From Euptelea pleiosperma (Eukaryota; Streptophyta; Magnoliopsida; Ranunculales; Eupteleaceae), in contig CM068552.1 of assembly GCA_035048495.1 (NCBI GenBank), forward strand, positions 24,864,154 through 24,928,153: a DNA stretch of 64,000 bases. Reading direction: 5' to 3'. Position 1 is the stretch's first letter. Each line of letters begins with the position of its first letter. A program made the translations under genes and the position numbers. Positions 1 to 11,917 of the stretch are shown here, in pieces. The notes beneath the pieces are model-generated. The model worked only from the letters and a program-made list of their open reading frames with translations, did not search any database and had not been told where the DNA came from.

Positions 1-2684
1 GAATTTACATCAGAGCTTACCGGCCGATAAGGTAGATGTGAATAGACCTATAATAAAATGATAATGTGCCCTGAGAAACTCACATTTTGCACTGACCAAG
101 AGGAGTGGGCCAAGTGAAGAGGCGTTTGGCCTGAGAAATCTAGAGAGAGAAATTAAGATCTTAGAGAGAGAAAGAAGAGGAAAGAGAGATCTAGAGAGAG
201 AAAGTAAGAGAAGAGAGAAAGTAAAGAAGAGGTGAGAGAAATACCTCACAAACACTTATTGGAGTTGGAGATTGGATCGGCCATGCATGGTAGTTGGCCA
301 ATGATGATGTTGCACGGACAAGAAGAAATTGTGATGGTTGAAGAATCCCCGACCATGAAATGGAGAACCCGACTCAAGGAATGAGGAGGATCCAACGGTG
401 AAGGGAGGTTGGACCATGGCCAAAGAGTACGAATGGAAGGCATGTGCTGCAAAGCACTTGCAGGTCTCGGTTGTAATGGTGAGAGCTTGCTGGAGGTGAG
501 AGTGTTGGCATCATGGTGGAGGAGCAAGTGCTCCTGGCCGGTGGCAATGGAGCTCATGGGGTGAGCATGAGCAGCAAGGTGTAGAGCCCACGAATCAGCA
601 AAGGTGGTTGTGACCTGCTAGAAGAAGACACTTGAACCGTTGCTATTTTGGTGAGGTGAAAGTAGGCGGACTGGTGAGCAGCATGCTAGCTCAGTTGCAT
701 GGCCAGGAGTTGGGAAAGTTTCCAAGGGGAAGCCGTAATCTGCTTCTCTGTGGGTAAGTGAGTGAAGGGTGGAGAAGAGGCGGTTGCAGGTTCATGAATG
801 AAGGCCTTTGCAAGGAGGAGCCCGAGAGCATGGGAAGTGGGAGCGTCATGCTTGCAGACCAGAGAAGAAAGGGATTGCACGGGCAGTAGCAGGTTGGAAG
901 CGGTTTGGAGAAGACTGTCGTGATTTCCAAGTCTGGTGCGCCAAGATGGAGATGGTGGTGCTTGAAGAGGTGCACCAATTAGAAAGGAGACCGGGAAGGC
1001 TTGCCAAAGAGCTTGCTGGTGGCCGAAAGGAAAATGGAAGAGAGATGCATGGGGTTGCAGGTTGTATTGGTGGTGCAAATCACAAGGGTTACATGCCGGC
1101 AATGATGTTGCTGGAGTTGTTGTGTGCAACGTTGGAGGAGCACAGGATGCTCCAATGGAGGAGTAGGCAGGCCGTGAAGATGGATGTGCTGCAAGCACGG
1201 TTTTAATGGTGAGGTTGCTTACCTGCTGGAGTTGAGAACAAGGATGGAGGTGTATTGGGGAGGGAAAATTGAAGGCCATTATCTGGCAGGTTAAGGGGCG
1301 TCTACTGTGGCTGGAGAAGAGGAAGATGAGTTGCAGGTGGACTGGAGCAACGGTGACTAGTAGAGGAGGAGACCTGAGGGTGGTTTGGAGATTGTGACGG
1401 AGATCAACAGTGGGTTCCCATGGTGGATGCACAAGGGTGCAAGGAGTTGTTGGAACAACAAGGGAAGAGGATTCAGTGGAGAAGCCCGAACTTTGCTGGT
1501 TGCTGGCTAGAGAAGTAGTAGCAACGGTGGAGAGAAGGATGTGCATGAAACCAGGAAGGACCTGACCGTGAAGAAGAAGGAGGAGGTCGGTGCATGAAGA
1601 AGGGCAGAACCGGAGGAGAAGAAGAGGAGACCTGTGAGTTGCAGGTTTGCAACTGTACCAAGGCAGCAACATCTTTGGTTGCTGAGCTTTGCCAGAAGAG
1701 ATTGTGTCTTGCTATTCAAGGGAGAGTAGGGGTGCCAAATGCCATGCTGCAGACCTGCAACTAGCATCGAACCAGGGGAAAGAGAGAAGGAAAGGGACGG
1801 TGGTGTTAGAGACACCAGCAAGGGGCGGTGTGCAAGTTTGGGGAGGAGCTGATAGGATCTCCCTTTTGAGGAGGAACCCATGGCTTCTCTGCAAAACCAG
1901 CCAAGAGAGATCGTGCCGAAGAGAGTTTTTGTGAGAGAGATTTGGAAAGTTGAGAGTCGTGAGTGACGAGGAAAGAAATAGATAGGGGAGGAAAGAGAGA
2001 AGTCGTGGGAGAGTTAGAGAGATAAGTCCACATGCGGAGGAGATGAGAGAATCTCTCAATTTTTTGGAGAGATAAGATCTCAACCATGAGTACTAGATTG
2101 GAGGGAAGAAAGGTGAGGTGGCGAGGTGAGAAGGTTGTGGGAAGAGAGAGGAATCAGTCAAGTGAGACCGATTTTCTCTCGGCTTGAGTTGTGGACATGG
2201 GCCTTTAACACATGTGAGGGCCCATGGGATAGTGAGCCCAAGAAGGTAGAGAGGTTGGAATGTGGGCTGATCTTGATGGGATCCCTGTGACATGTGGATA
2301 CGCTATGTGACCAATGAGGGGGTCCATTATTGGGACATGGCAATTGGCCATGGGATAATGCGACACCGTGGACCCTTGTGTGCATAGGCCATGGGCTAGT
2401 AAGTTATGGGCCAATATTGAACATGCCACATGTCGGCCAATGGGCCAACAAGATAATGGACCTAAGGATAGGTGAGCCACTAGGATAATGGGTCATGAGA
2501 GAGTGGATGGCCAAAATTTTGGGTCGATCGATGATGGCGGTCTTGGCCAAGATAGGAGAACCGTTAGATCTAGCGAGATTCCACGATCCGATAGAAGATC
2601 TAACGGTGTAAAAGCTATGGGATAGAGCTAGAGGAGAGGAGATCAGAGGTTAGATGATGGAGATCGAAGGATTAGGATGATCGA
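1..2684 (-). repeat. E5 3' LTR, first part (cut by B1)
   Basis: This is Athila-family LTR sequence in minus orientation. It aligns with about 30170-31780 (E5 5' LTR) and, inverted, with parts of 48000-50400 (E4 LTR). It is rich in GAGAGA tracts and in the short motif GTTGCAGG. It stops at 2684, where solo LTR B1 begins after the target site atcga, and resumes at 22324. Long open frames here, such as 686-1672 on the minus strand, are not kept in the sister LTR and are not taken as genes. Confidence 0.8.
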
Positions 2685-2685
2685 T

Positions 2686-2719
2686 GTAATACCCTGAACT
2701 TTCGTTCTAGGGTATTACG
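2686..2719. repeat. terminal hairpin of B1 LTR
   Basis: The last bases of the LTR form an inverted repeat with outer arms GTAATACCCT and AGGGTATTAC and inner arms GAAC and GTTC, with one bulged base. The same arrangement is at the end of B3 (about 45596-45629). B2 keeps only the inner stem CTGAAC/GTTCAG. Confidence 0.6.
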
Positions 2720-3959
2720 GTAAATTCACCTAATAAATGAAAATCTGAAACTTTTTCAGACTCTTATTATTGTTTTTATTGTTTAATATCATGTATGAGT
2801 ATGTGTATTTAATTTGGTTTTATTCTGACAACTTTGAAAAACCTCCTATTTTTGAAACTCGATCTTTATAGCTAAATTTCTTGCTAAAAATAATGGACCA
2901 TAACTTGCAGGGGACTTTTCCTTTCCCCAGCTAACATTCTAGAACTTTTATACAAAAATTATTTTGTGGGCCCGAGACACCAAAAATATTCCTATTTTAT
3001 CATTACTAACTTACCTGTGAAATTTGGAACCTTTCCTGATACATGAAAACTCTAGCGGGAGATTTCGGGAGATTTTGACAAAAATAGTATTTTCGTAATT
3101 TTTAAACTTTTCTACCATTCTTATATTTTTTAAATAATATTTAATTATATTTTATTTATTTAATAGGCGTGTGGGACCCACGAATCACTTTCGGGTCATT
3201 CCAATGTCATTTGATACTTTTCTAGGGTTTTGAACGTTTTTATGATTGTGTGTGTGACATGTGTTAATACCTTATTGTATGGACTTTAAATTATATAATA
3301 TAGTTTAATTGAATTGATTTATAATTATTTGTGTTATGATTGTTGGGTGGGCCCGTATGGCCAATTTAGAGGCCTTTAGGGCTTAATAATATTCTTAAAT
3401 AAAGCCTATTATTATATATGGGCCTTGGGCCCATTTCTAACCCATTAGTAGTGTAAAATATAAGTTTTTGAGGGTTGAAAAAGTCATCCCTTTGATAGTT
3501 ACGAATTCCACTAAAATAGAAACCCTAATCCTTCCTTAAACCTATTTATGAAAAATCCTAAAGCTTTGGAAGCTTTCACAAACTCAACTCCATTGAAGAA
3601 TAGAGAAAGCTCCATTAAACCTTCATCCGGGCACCGATCGCACTCGAGCAAGAAGGGAGAATTGACGGGGACTCCGATTAGAAGAACATACTCCGAGGAG
3701 AGGACGATCCGACGACTTTTAAATTTGAGGAAACTTTTGATTTTCATTAAAATTCAAGAAACCTTGAGGTAAGTGTGTTTGATCCATCCTATACTTATTT
3801 TTCTTCAAGAGTTTATTTTTCTTTCATTAGGTAATGGTTGATACTCATTATAAATTAATTTCAACTATATTTACTTTATTCTTATTGGGTTGATTTTTAT
3901 TTTGGGCCACCATGATGGGTTTGGCCATGGTCTATTTTGTGCCTATAACGGATGACTAT

Positions 3960-4890
3960 GTTCTTTATCAGTTTCGTTATATTTTTCTAATTTAAATATT
4001 TTTATAATTATTTTTTCTAAATACCTCTATGAATCTATTTTTCAAAACCGTTTAGTTTATATTTTTCTGATTTATATTTATTTAATTATAATTTTCTAAT
4101 TTGTTGGACTTTACCAAAAAACTCAGAATTTCAGATTGTACACGGTCCAATTCACTTAGAATTTCGATCTCTATTTTTAACCTAAATATTTTTCTAATTA
4201 TTTTTCATAGATACCTCTATCAATCTAGTTTCTAGAACCTTTAAGTTTTTATTTTTCTGATTTGTATTGATTAAGTTATGATTTTTCTAAGTTGTATGAC
4301 TTTACAAAAAAAAATCCAAAATTTTAGATTTTACATGGTCCAGTTCACTTAGAATTTCGATCTCTATTTTTAACCTAAATATTTTTATAATTATTTTTTA
4401 TAGATACCTCTATCAATCTAGTTTCTAGAACCTTTGAGTTTATATTTTTATGATTTGTATTGATTAAGTTATGATTTTTCTAAGTTGTATGACTTTAACA
4501 AAAAACCTAAAATTTCAGATTTTACACAGTCCACTTCACTTGAGATTTTGATCTATATTTGTAATCTAAATATTTTTTTAATTATTTTTTATAGATACAT
4601 CTATCAATCTAGTTTCTAGAACCTTTGAGTTTGTATTTTTTTGATTTGTATTGATTAACTTATGATTTTTCAAATGTGTGGGACTTTTCTGTAAAACCCA
4701 GAATCTCAGATTCTGGCCGGCCCAATTAATTAAGAGTTTTGACCTATATTTTGAATCTGAATATTTTTCTATTTATTTTTCCTAAAAACTTCTGTGAATC
4801 TAGTTTTTAAATCCATTAAGTTTATATTTTTCTAGTTAATATTTATTTAGTTATGATTTTTAAAAGAAACTATGTTTTCTATGAACTACC
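3960..4890. repeat. tandem repeat of about 190 bp in B1
   Basis: About five diverged units are present. The landmark TTCACTT recurs at 4151, 4344 and about 4535, giving a period of 190-193 bp, and more diverged units flank these. It is AT-rich and non-coding. The inverted counterpart is at about 43625-44345 in B3. Confidence 0.7.
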
Positions 4891-5508
4891 TATTTCTTGG
4901 ATTTTGGACGATTAATGGCTTTGGGAACCCTTAGTGGTTCGATCATGATTATTGACTATATTAAGGTTTTAACCTTGTTGTTTGACTTAGACTTGTATGC
5001 ATGGGGATCCCACCTATGTGTCTTGGATCTCTCATAGGGTTCGGCCAAGTGTCTTAGATCCCTCTTTAGGGTTCGACCTTGTGTCATGGATCCCTCATAG
5101 GGTTCGGCAATGGTGTGTTTGATTGCCTTGTGATTTTCACTTATATTGTTCATCCGTGTTGATCGTGACATTTGGTGTTTATTACATGTTATTCATGGTT
5201 AATCCTAATTCGTTCTCATGTTATCACTTTTGATGATCATGTGTTTATTTTATATTCTTATTTAAATGTTAAATACATATGTGCATATGCCATGTAATCC
5301 TAGTACCATCTTATTATCATACTATGATCATCACGTCATTTCATATAAGGGGTGCATAAGGGAACGGGGTTGAAGTATATTATATACGTTTATATTGGTT
5401 TTATCAATTAATCAGGGTTCGGTACCCTAGGGTGAAAGGCTCCAGACGTTATTATATCCTACAAATGGGTCGATGAGACCGCTCCCAGTGCGGGAAGGAG
5501 ATGGAGAC

Positions 5509-6478
5509 TGTAGGGAATAAATCCACACACCCTCAAAATACGCACTTTTTCCACGGGCTTGATATCTTTTGTGCTGTTGGATCCGAGGTCCCGAGACAGA
5601 TCTGAGGTCAGACTCTGAGGTATCCGAGGTCAGGTTCCGAGGTATCTGAGATCAGATTCCGAGGTGTCTGAAGTCAGATTCCGAGGTCTCCGAGGTGTCC
5701 GAGATTAGATTCTGAGGAGTCCGAAGTGTCCGAGATTAGATTCCGAGGAGTCCGAAGTGAGGTTCCGAGGCCGCTGGATGATCCTGCAAATAACTCAATG
5801 TGGTGGAATTCCACCAAATGAGCCTCCGATGCTTAAGTCAGTCTTCTGAGTAAAATTTATGATCAAGCTTTAATCTCCCAAAATCCTCTCCTACAACTGT
5901 AGCAAATGCTACTATTTATAGTATTTAAAGCTAGATATTTATGTAGATATTTTATATGAACCAGTAAGAATTCACCATGTGTCTTTCAATAATAACTCTC
6001 CAAGTCTAAAGGTAATTCCGAGGTTTCCGAGGTTACCGAATATCATATCCGAGACTTCCGAGGATCCCGAATAAGGTGCCTAAGATCAAATGGCAAAATC
6101 AGTAAGTATCACCCGAGGATCCGAGGTCACATTTCATTGGACCCGAGGTGCCCGAGCTACCCGAGGTATCCGAGGTCATGTTGCAAAAGGATTCGAGGTA
6201 CCCGAGGTATCCGAGGTCAATTGTCATTGGATCCGACGAGTCCGAGGTACCCGAGCAATCCGAGGTACCCGTGATCAATTTGTCATTAGATCCGACGAGT
6301 CCGAGGTACCCGAGCAATCCGAGGTACCTGAGGTCAATTTGTCATTAGATCTGACGAGTCCGATGTCCCTAGTGAAGTTTTTCCAATTCCAAGTTTACGC
6401 AAACCACGTGTCAGTCGAAGCATGTGACACGTGGCACAATCGCATACGTCCACGTGTCAACAGATTTTATCCCCCACA
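5509..6478 (-). repeat. E1 3' LTR
   Basis: The 970-bp LTR starts TGTAGGG and ends CCCACA on the plus strand, matching 20815-21734. It is longer than its partner because of extra copies of CCGAGG-type repeats near 5690-5750 and 6180-6215. A tandem array with a 59-bp period (landmark ATCCGACGAG, or a variant, at 6231, 6290 and 6349) lies in what is U3 in the element's orientation. Confidence 0.92.
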
Positions 6479-6621
6479 ATCGCCCCTCTTGGAGATGACA
6501 CGTGTCCCCCGCACGTGTGTACAGCACGTGCGAAGGCATGTGTCACCACCAAGAATGTGACGCGTGGGGTATTTCTGCGTCTCTTCGGCTCCTCTGCGCA
6601 GCATTTAATGCTCGCCACGTG
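6405..6621. promoter_or_regulatory. cluster of seven CACGTG boxes across the E1 LTR edge
   Basis: The palindrome CACGTG occurs at 6405, 6428, 6451, 6499, 6512, 6525 and 6616 (first bases). Five of these extend to ACGTGTC or ACGTGGC, the ABRE consensus bound by plant bZIP factors. The first three are inside the LTR, just inside its U3 end. The last four lie in the internal region upstream of the antisense gene at 6941. The matching LTR copies sit at the U3 start of the 5' LTR (about 21660-21715). The sequence suggests bZIP or bHLH control of both strands; that is inference. Confidence 0.6.
6479..6494 (-). other. E1 polypurine tract
   Basis: Immediately upstream of the 3' LTR on the minus strand the sequence reads AAGAGGGGCGAT. 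It is a purine-rich run in the expected place for the plus-strand primer of reverse transcription. Confidence 0.7.
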
Positions 6622-6678
6622 TCGATCTGCCATTGGTCCGTACCCATTTCTTGTCAGTGTAATCATTACCCCTGCAGG

Positions 6679-6686
6679 TATAAATA
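6679..6686 (+). promoter_or_regulatory. TATA box of the antisense E1 gene
   Basis: TATAAATA lies 262 bp upstream of the ATG at 6941 and 58 bp downstream of the last CACGTG box. Position and sequence fit a core promoter firing rightwards, opposite to gag-pol. There is no direct evidence of transcription. Confidence 0.55.
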
Positions 6687-6940
6687 GGTTGCTCTCGTCT
6701 CATATTTTATCTTTTGGATTTCAGAGTTTCTGTAATTACTCTTTCTCGGAAACCTCGGCACTCTCGGCTCTCTCGGCTCCCTTTTCTTCACATATCTCGC
6801 CACATTCGGCTACTCTTCTCGGTCCTCTCGGCTTCAATCCTCGGTCTTCTCGGCTCTATTGTTTAATACATCTCGGAGCTCTCGGCTCTCGTAGGTAAGC
6901 TTCATTTTTAGTAAATTCGATGCCATCGGTCTCCTAAAAA

Positions 6941-7517
6941 ATGCCAAAAGAATCATTAAAATCCGTTTTAAAACACGCTGATACCCAAACTTGGCCTCGT
7001 CCAGATCTAGATGAGATCCGAGCTAAGTACCATATACCCGAGTCAATTGAACTTGAGCATGTGCCCAACTCCCTTCTCTATTCCCATCATTCGCTGCCGA
7101 ATCCGAATGTAACATGTTTAACAGTCGGACAACTTCTCTCGGGTATTCCCCTTCCGCTTACTCCCTTTGCCCGAGAGCTACTAAATTTCTATAAAGTTGC
7201 TCCGGGTCAGGTAAATGCCAATTTTTGGCGTATGGTACGTTCATTTGAACGTATCAGGAATATATGGGGCCGAGGTCCTTCCCTTGAGGATGTTCGCCGA
7301 CAACATTTCCTAAAAAAGGTTCCCAAGGAGCGGGGGGAGAATTCAAATATAACTTTCTACTTCTTGGCAACCCGGACCCGAAGACTCCCAATCCTAGAGA
7401 GGATCCAGGATTGTGATAAATCGTGGCAATGCTACCCTGTGTTCCTATCAGGGGATTGGGAGAGAGGATCCGAGGATGACGCCCCAGGTCTCCTGTATAA
7501 AAGTTTTAATTTTGAAG
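6941..7517 (+). CDS. antisense gene exon 1 (Transposase_28-like domain)
   Basis: It starts at ATG 6941 and stays open through the conserved domain. I end it at 7517 because AAG|GTACAC is a good donor. Splicing to the acceptor GCAG|AT at 7600 keeps the frame, with one leftover base joining two bases of exon 2 to make an Asp codon. Read unspliced, the frame stops 10 codons further on at 7544-7546. The 83-bp intron has a T-rich tract before its acceptor, as expected in plants. Confidence 0.65.
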
Positions 7518-7600
7518 GTACACGGGTTGTAATTTTCAAAAAATAATTCACTTCTTTTTTTTTTGTTTCAAGTCTCTAATTTCTTCATACTATTTTGCAG

Positions 7601-8614
7601 ATGTGAATACAGATAGTTCTTTTGCTTTTCCCGAGGATATGCTTCATCTCTGCTTCCACTTGCGCCAACTTCCTTATCTTGTCTACCAACGTTTAGTTGG
7701 TCTCAACGCTCTTGGATATTCTCGGACTTGTGTCGATCCGACGTCCGAGGAGTTGAGCCAGACCATACCCGAGGAAGAATTTCTTCGAAAGCTTCCTCTC
7801 AGATTCTCTACTGATCCAGCCGAATCTCATCAATCGAAGAGAAAAGCTAAGATGTTAAAACCTCAGGTCTCATCTTCGGATACCCCTATTCGTGCCGACT
7901 CTGAAGCCACGGAGTCCGAGGTAGTTGACATTGATCCAATTTCTTATTATATTCCTATCTCGTCCTACTCGAGTTCGGTTACTCTTTCTTCTGAGTCCAG
8001 CTCTTCAGTTTCATCTTTTGACCCTCTTCTTGAAATCGCACAGTCTCTCGGGAGATCTTATCGAACCGGATCTCGAGACATGGGACGTCTTCAGGCGGAT
8101 GTTGGAGCCGACTCTCCCATTCGTCAGAAAAGGAAAAGTTCTGGGCAGGGTTTGCCCCGGGTCGCTAAGAAGCCTGCTACAAAGAGTAGGAAAGCTGGTC
8201 AATCCAACCAAAGCGCCCCGGCTACCGGCAATGATGAGGCACCTCTGAACTCTGCACCTCCGATTATTATTCTTCCGGGTGCAGATATTTCTGAGTCGGC
8301 GTCTCTGGCCCCTGAAACTGAGAAGTCCCAAGGCCAGCCTTCCGGATCCTAGCATGAGCCTGGGAAAGTTGCCCCGAAGGAGGGGCGTCATGAACAGGTC
8401 CATCAACATAAAGGTCCTGTTTCCAAACCTTCGGATGTGTTCCGGCCCCGACCAGTACTCAAGTCGGGTAAATCTGTCGTTCTCGGCGATAGTGCCGTGA
8501 AGAATGCCTCGGTTGCTTCAGCAATTGTGAAGCAAATCCGACTCTCGGCTGACATCGAACATTATAATCGGCAGAACGAGAATCTCTTCTCGGTTCATAC
8601 TATACGTCAACTTT
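7601..8614 (+). CDS. antisense gene exon 2 (low-complexity linker, one premature stop)
   Basis: The reading frame continues from the exon 1 junction. It begins with a hydrophobic segment (MLHLCFHLRQLPYLVYQRL) and goes on into Ser-, Pro- and Lys-rich sequence. TAG at 8350-8352 interrupts it, and the same frame reopens afterwards up to a GTAAGT donor at 8615. Continued coding character after the stop suggests a recent nonsense mutation rather than the natural end. Confidence 0.55.
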
Positions 8615-8696
8615 GTAAGTTCCAAATTATTTGTAGATATTCACATTTGTTTCGCCAATCCTCTGTATAACACGCTAATAATTTGGTTGGTTGCAG

Positions 8697-9122
8697 AGCA
8701 TAAACTCGGTGCACTCACTGGTAGCTAAGCTAAATAACAAGCTTAAAGCCTCCAAGAATGATTTGCACCCCACCCAAGCTCGGAATCGGACCCTGCAAAG
8801 TCAGGTTTCCAAAGCCAAGGATGAGGCGGGAAAAGCTCAAGCTGCTGCCAAGATATCCGAGAGTGAAGTTACCCATCTTCGTCAGGCTTTGGCAGAATTC
8901 GAGTCGGCACGTCGGATGCTGGAGAAGATGATGGCCGAGAAGGAGGCCAAGTTTGAAGCTGAAAAAGAGGCTCTGGATGCTGCTCTCGTGGCTAAATACC
9001 AGAATGAAGTCCAAGATCTACTTGCCCCTGTTCATAAAAGGGTTGATCGCCTACGTGCTGAGCGAGATCGTCTACAAGAAATAATAGACAAGTATGATCT
9101 TCCCGACGAGGATGAAGCGGAG
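8697..9122 (+). CDS. antisense gene exon 3 (coiled coil), cut by solo LTR A1
   Basis: It follows a good acceptor, TTGCAG at 8691-8696. It encodes about 142 residues with heptad-like Leu/Ala spacing and many Glu/Lys, ending in an acidic tail. Its frame does not match the phase left by exon 2, so an indel or a different junction must be assumed. Codons after A1 (11923-11973) extend the acidic tail to a TGA. Confidence 0.55.
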
Positions 9123-11917
9123 TGATATTCGCTCAAAAGTGCTTATTTTAAAGCAACTATTCTTCTAGCGTTATCGCATTCTCCTACGTAAAACTGCTAT
9201 ATTTATCCACTTTTTCACGTAAGAGTCTCTTCTGTTGCGTAGAACACACTTTTCTAGACGAAATAGTATATTTGCATGCATTAAACACAGTTTCAAAAAT
9301 CTAGATATAAAGTCGTTCTGATTACGGGCTTCTTTTGTTGCAGGAAACCCGATTGGAGAATTTTAGGGATTGTGGGCCCACAACTGACTGCCAGAGTCTT
9401 TGATCAAAACTTAAAGAGCCAACAGGCCAAAACAAGAGGATATGGGCCAAGTATGGACTGAGCCGAGAGATCACAGAGCTGAACCGATAACCAAGAGAGT
9501 GAGCAGAACTAGTGAACCAATGAGGGACCGCAACTGAACCTAGATGCCAGAACTCAAGAGTTGTATATTTAACTAAGGCCCACAGCCCGTTGTACGATAA
9601 GCCCAAATTCAATCGGAAAAGCTAGTGGGCCACACCAACAAAATCATGGGCCAAGTATATGGGCAACTAAAGCAAACACGATAAAATTGGCAGGCCAATA
9701 AATAAGCTAGTGGACCAGGAGAGATCCAAGTTGCTAAATCACGGAACAAGTGTGGGATGATATGGTCATGGTTGGAAATTCAAACAACTAAGAAAGCTTC
9801 TGATAGAAGGTTGTGATTAAGATCGATGGTGGTGTCTGCAAATAAGGGACGTGGACGATTGATTGACGTTAGACTTGTAACTTCTGCAAATTAAATCAAG
9901 CAAGGCGTGTGGTGGCGATTGATAGAGGTACGGACATCCTTGATGTTCACAACATGGGGTGTTAATGGTCGACCCTTTAAAAATCAGATATTGTTGACTA
10001 GATGTCCAAGCTATAAAGAATATACGAACAAGGAAAGGGTGCTGACTTCAATTAATCAAGAGGTGGACTACACATGCACATAAGGGGATGGTGAGATCTC
10101 ACAAGAGGTATTCCTTTGGGATATGGATGGGATACATGAAAGAGTATCAAATAATAGAAATATGCAAAAATGGAAAGAGGGCAAGAGGTCATCTAATTAG
10201 GGGAGTGACTCACGTTTCTTTTCAAGGAGAAAAAGGAAAGGAGAAGAGGGTGATCTAATTCCCACTATATGAGGGGCAGAACTGAACCTAACGGGTCTCA
10301 CTTTCCATACCCCAAAAACCCTAAAACTCCTTCCATTCCATCTCTTTTTCCATATATTTTTTTCCTTCATCCTCACCACCACGTGCAGTGCCTCCAGCAA
10401 CAACCACCACGTCTTCCCCCCACCTTCTCTCCACCACGTTCTCCTCTATTGCTGCCAGCCCCAAACCTCCATTACCCCTGGTTTGTCTTCCACAAGATGC
10501 ACACCACCGTCCTCCACCTCTTCCACGGCATCATCACCTCCATCATCTCCCAACCTGCAACTTTAAGAACCTGCAGCTCTTAACGGTTTAGCAAACCGCC
10601 CCTGCAATCTTCCTCTCCAGTCCGCCTTCATATCTATTGCTGCCCTCCTCCATAGCTGCTGGATGATCATTCCTTCCATGATCGAAGCTTGCTGCCAAGT
10701 GACTGGATCGTCTCCAAGAAAATGCAGCTGCACCACACTCTCTTCTCCTCTTCATCTTCTCCACAGTAAACAAAAAAAAAATAAAAAAGAGAGAAGAGGA
10801 GAAAAAAGAAGGAGACATCACTCACCTTGCTGCCATCACCGCCGGCGACCTCCTTGGGCTGCTACTTGTCGTCATCTAGGCGAGCTTGCTGCTGCCCACA
10901 CCTGCAACCTGTTGCATCTCCACCCAGCACCTCCTATCTCCACTACTCCATCTTCAGGCAGCACCGTCCAACACACCACCAGCCGCCTAGCTGCTGGTTA
11001 CCACCTTCACACCTCCCTCCAAACGCTGCAAGTGTTGCCTAGCATCCCCCGGACTGGCCCCCTCCTCTTCTTCTTGGTTGCAGACGTGCTAGCAACTTCA
11101 AAAAAAAAAAAAAAAGAAAATAGAAAGAGGAAGGAGAAAAGAGAGGAGGCTTACCTCTTCTAGAGTTGCCGCACCACCCTGCAGCACCGTTCCACCTCCA
11201 CCTTCTACCATATTACAGCCACGGTCCGGCCATGATCCACCACCGGTTTCTCCTCCTAGTGCTGCCCTTCACCATCAAAGCTGACAGCCTACACTCATCT
11301 TCTCCAAGCGTGTACCGGTGACTCGCATCACCGGCTATACAACTCCATCATCCGCACCCCAAGTATCACCATTTCCCCCGGCCAATCCTTTAATGGTAGG
11401 TGATAATTTCTTTCTTTCTTTCTAGCAACATTCTCTTTCTTCTCTCTGCATTTTCTCTCTTTAGACTCTCTCTAGTTTTCTCTCTCTACCTTTCATGCTT
11501 TTTAGGTTAGTTTTAATTCTCTTGTTTTTGTTATCCATCAATGTAAACATCTTAATTTTATTCAATGAAATTAGTTTCTTTTGAATTCTTGTTTATATTC
11601 TCTTTTAATAGTAATTTTGAATTTTATCTGCATGTTAATCACTTTAATGGAGAATCAATCTTCAACAAAAAAAATAATGTTTTAAAAATCTCGTGATCAT
11701 CATTCTCACCACTCCATCCTCTTTAGTGGCAATTTCTGAGAAAAATTCGTCATTTCATGTTCTCTGCTTGCACAAACTAACCCCGAGTGCGGATCGACAT
11801 CCGACACGAATCCCTATACAAAAGTCACATTTTTGCAGGATTAAAATACGGATCAAATTACAAATGTGTTGATTCTAGGGTTACCAAATCCAACGACGTG
11901 GAAAAATCCTATTTTCA
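9123..11917 (+). mobile_element. A1: Athila-family solo LTR
   Basis: It starts TGATATTCGCTC and ends in TTTTCA. The 5-bp TSD cggag lies at 9118-9122 and 11918-11922. Length is 2795 bp. No PBS or PPT adjoins it, so it is a solo LTR left by LTR-LTR recombination. It contains CT-rich tracts, a TATA-like ACTATATGA near 10264 and the conserved CGGAT hairpin at 11790-11803. Open frames at 10269-11163 are low-complexity Ser/Pro/His translations and are not considered genes. Confidence 0.9.

Noticed and set aside
808..1206. 132-codon open frame on the plus strand
   Set aside because: LTR sequence; the counterpart at about 31040-31440 is shorter and shifted. The frame reflects GGAG/GTTGCAG-rich composition.
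686..1672. 328-codon open frame on the minus strand
   Set aside because: It lies in the E5 LTR, has low-complexity Ser/Pro/Leu/His composition, and the sister LTR (30917-31735) breaks the frame. It matches no family I recognise.
5588..6365. Regular CCGAGG-type repeats resembling a CRISPR array
   Set aside because: Repeats are diverged and adjoin each other without unique spacers, and they lie in a plant LTR.
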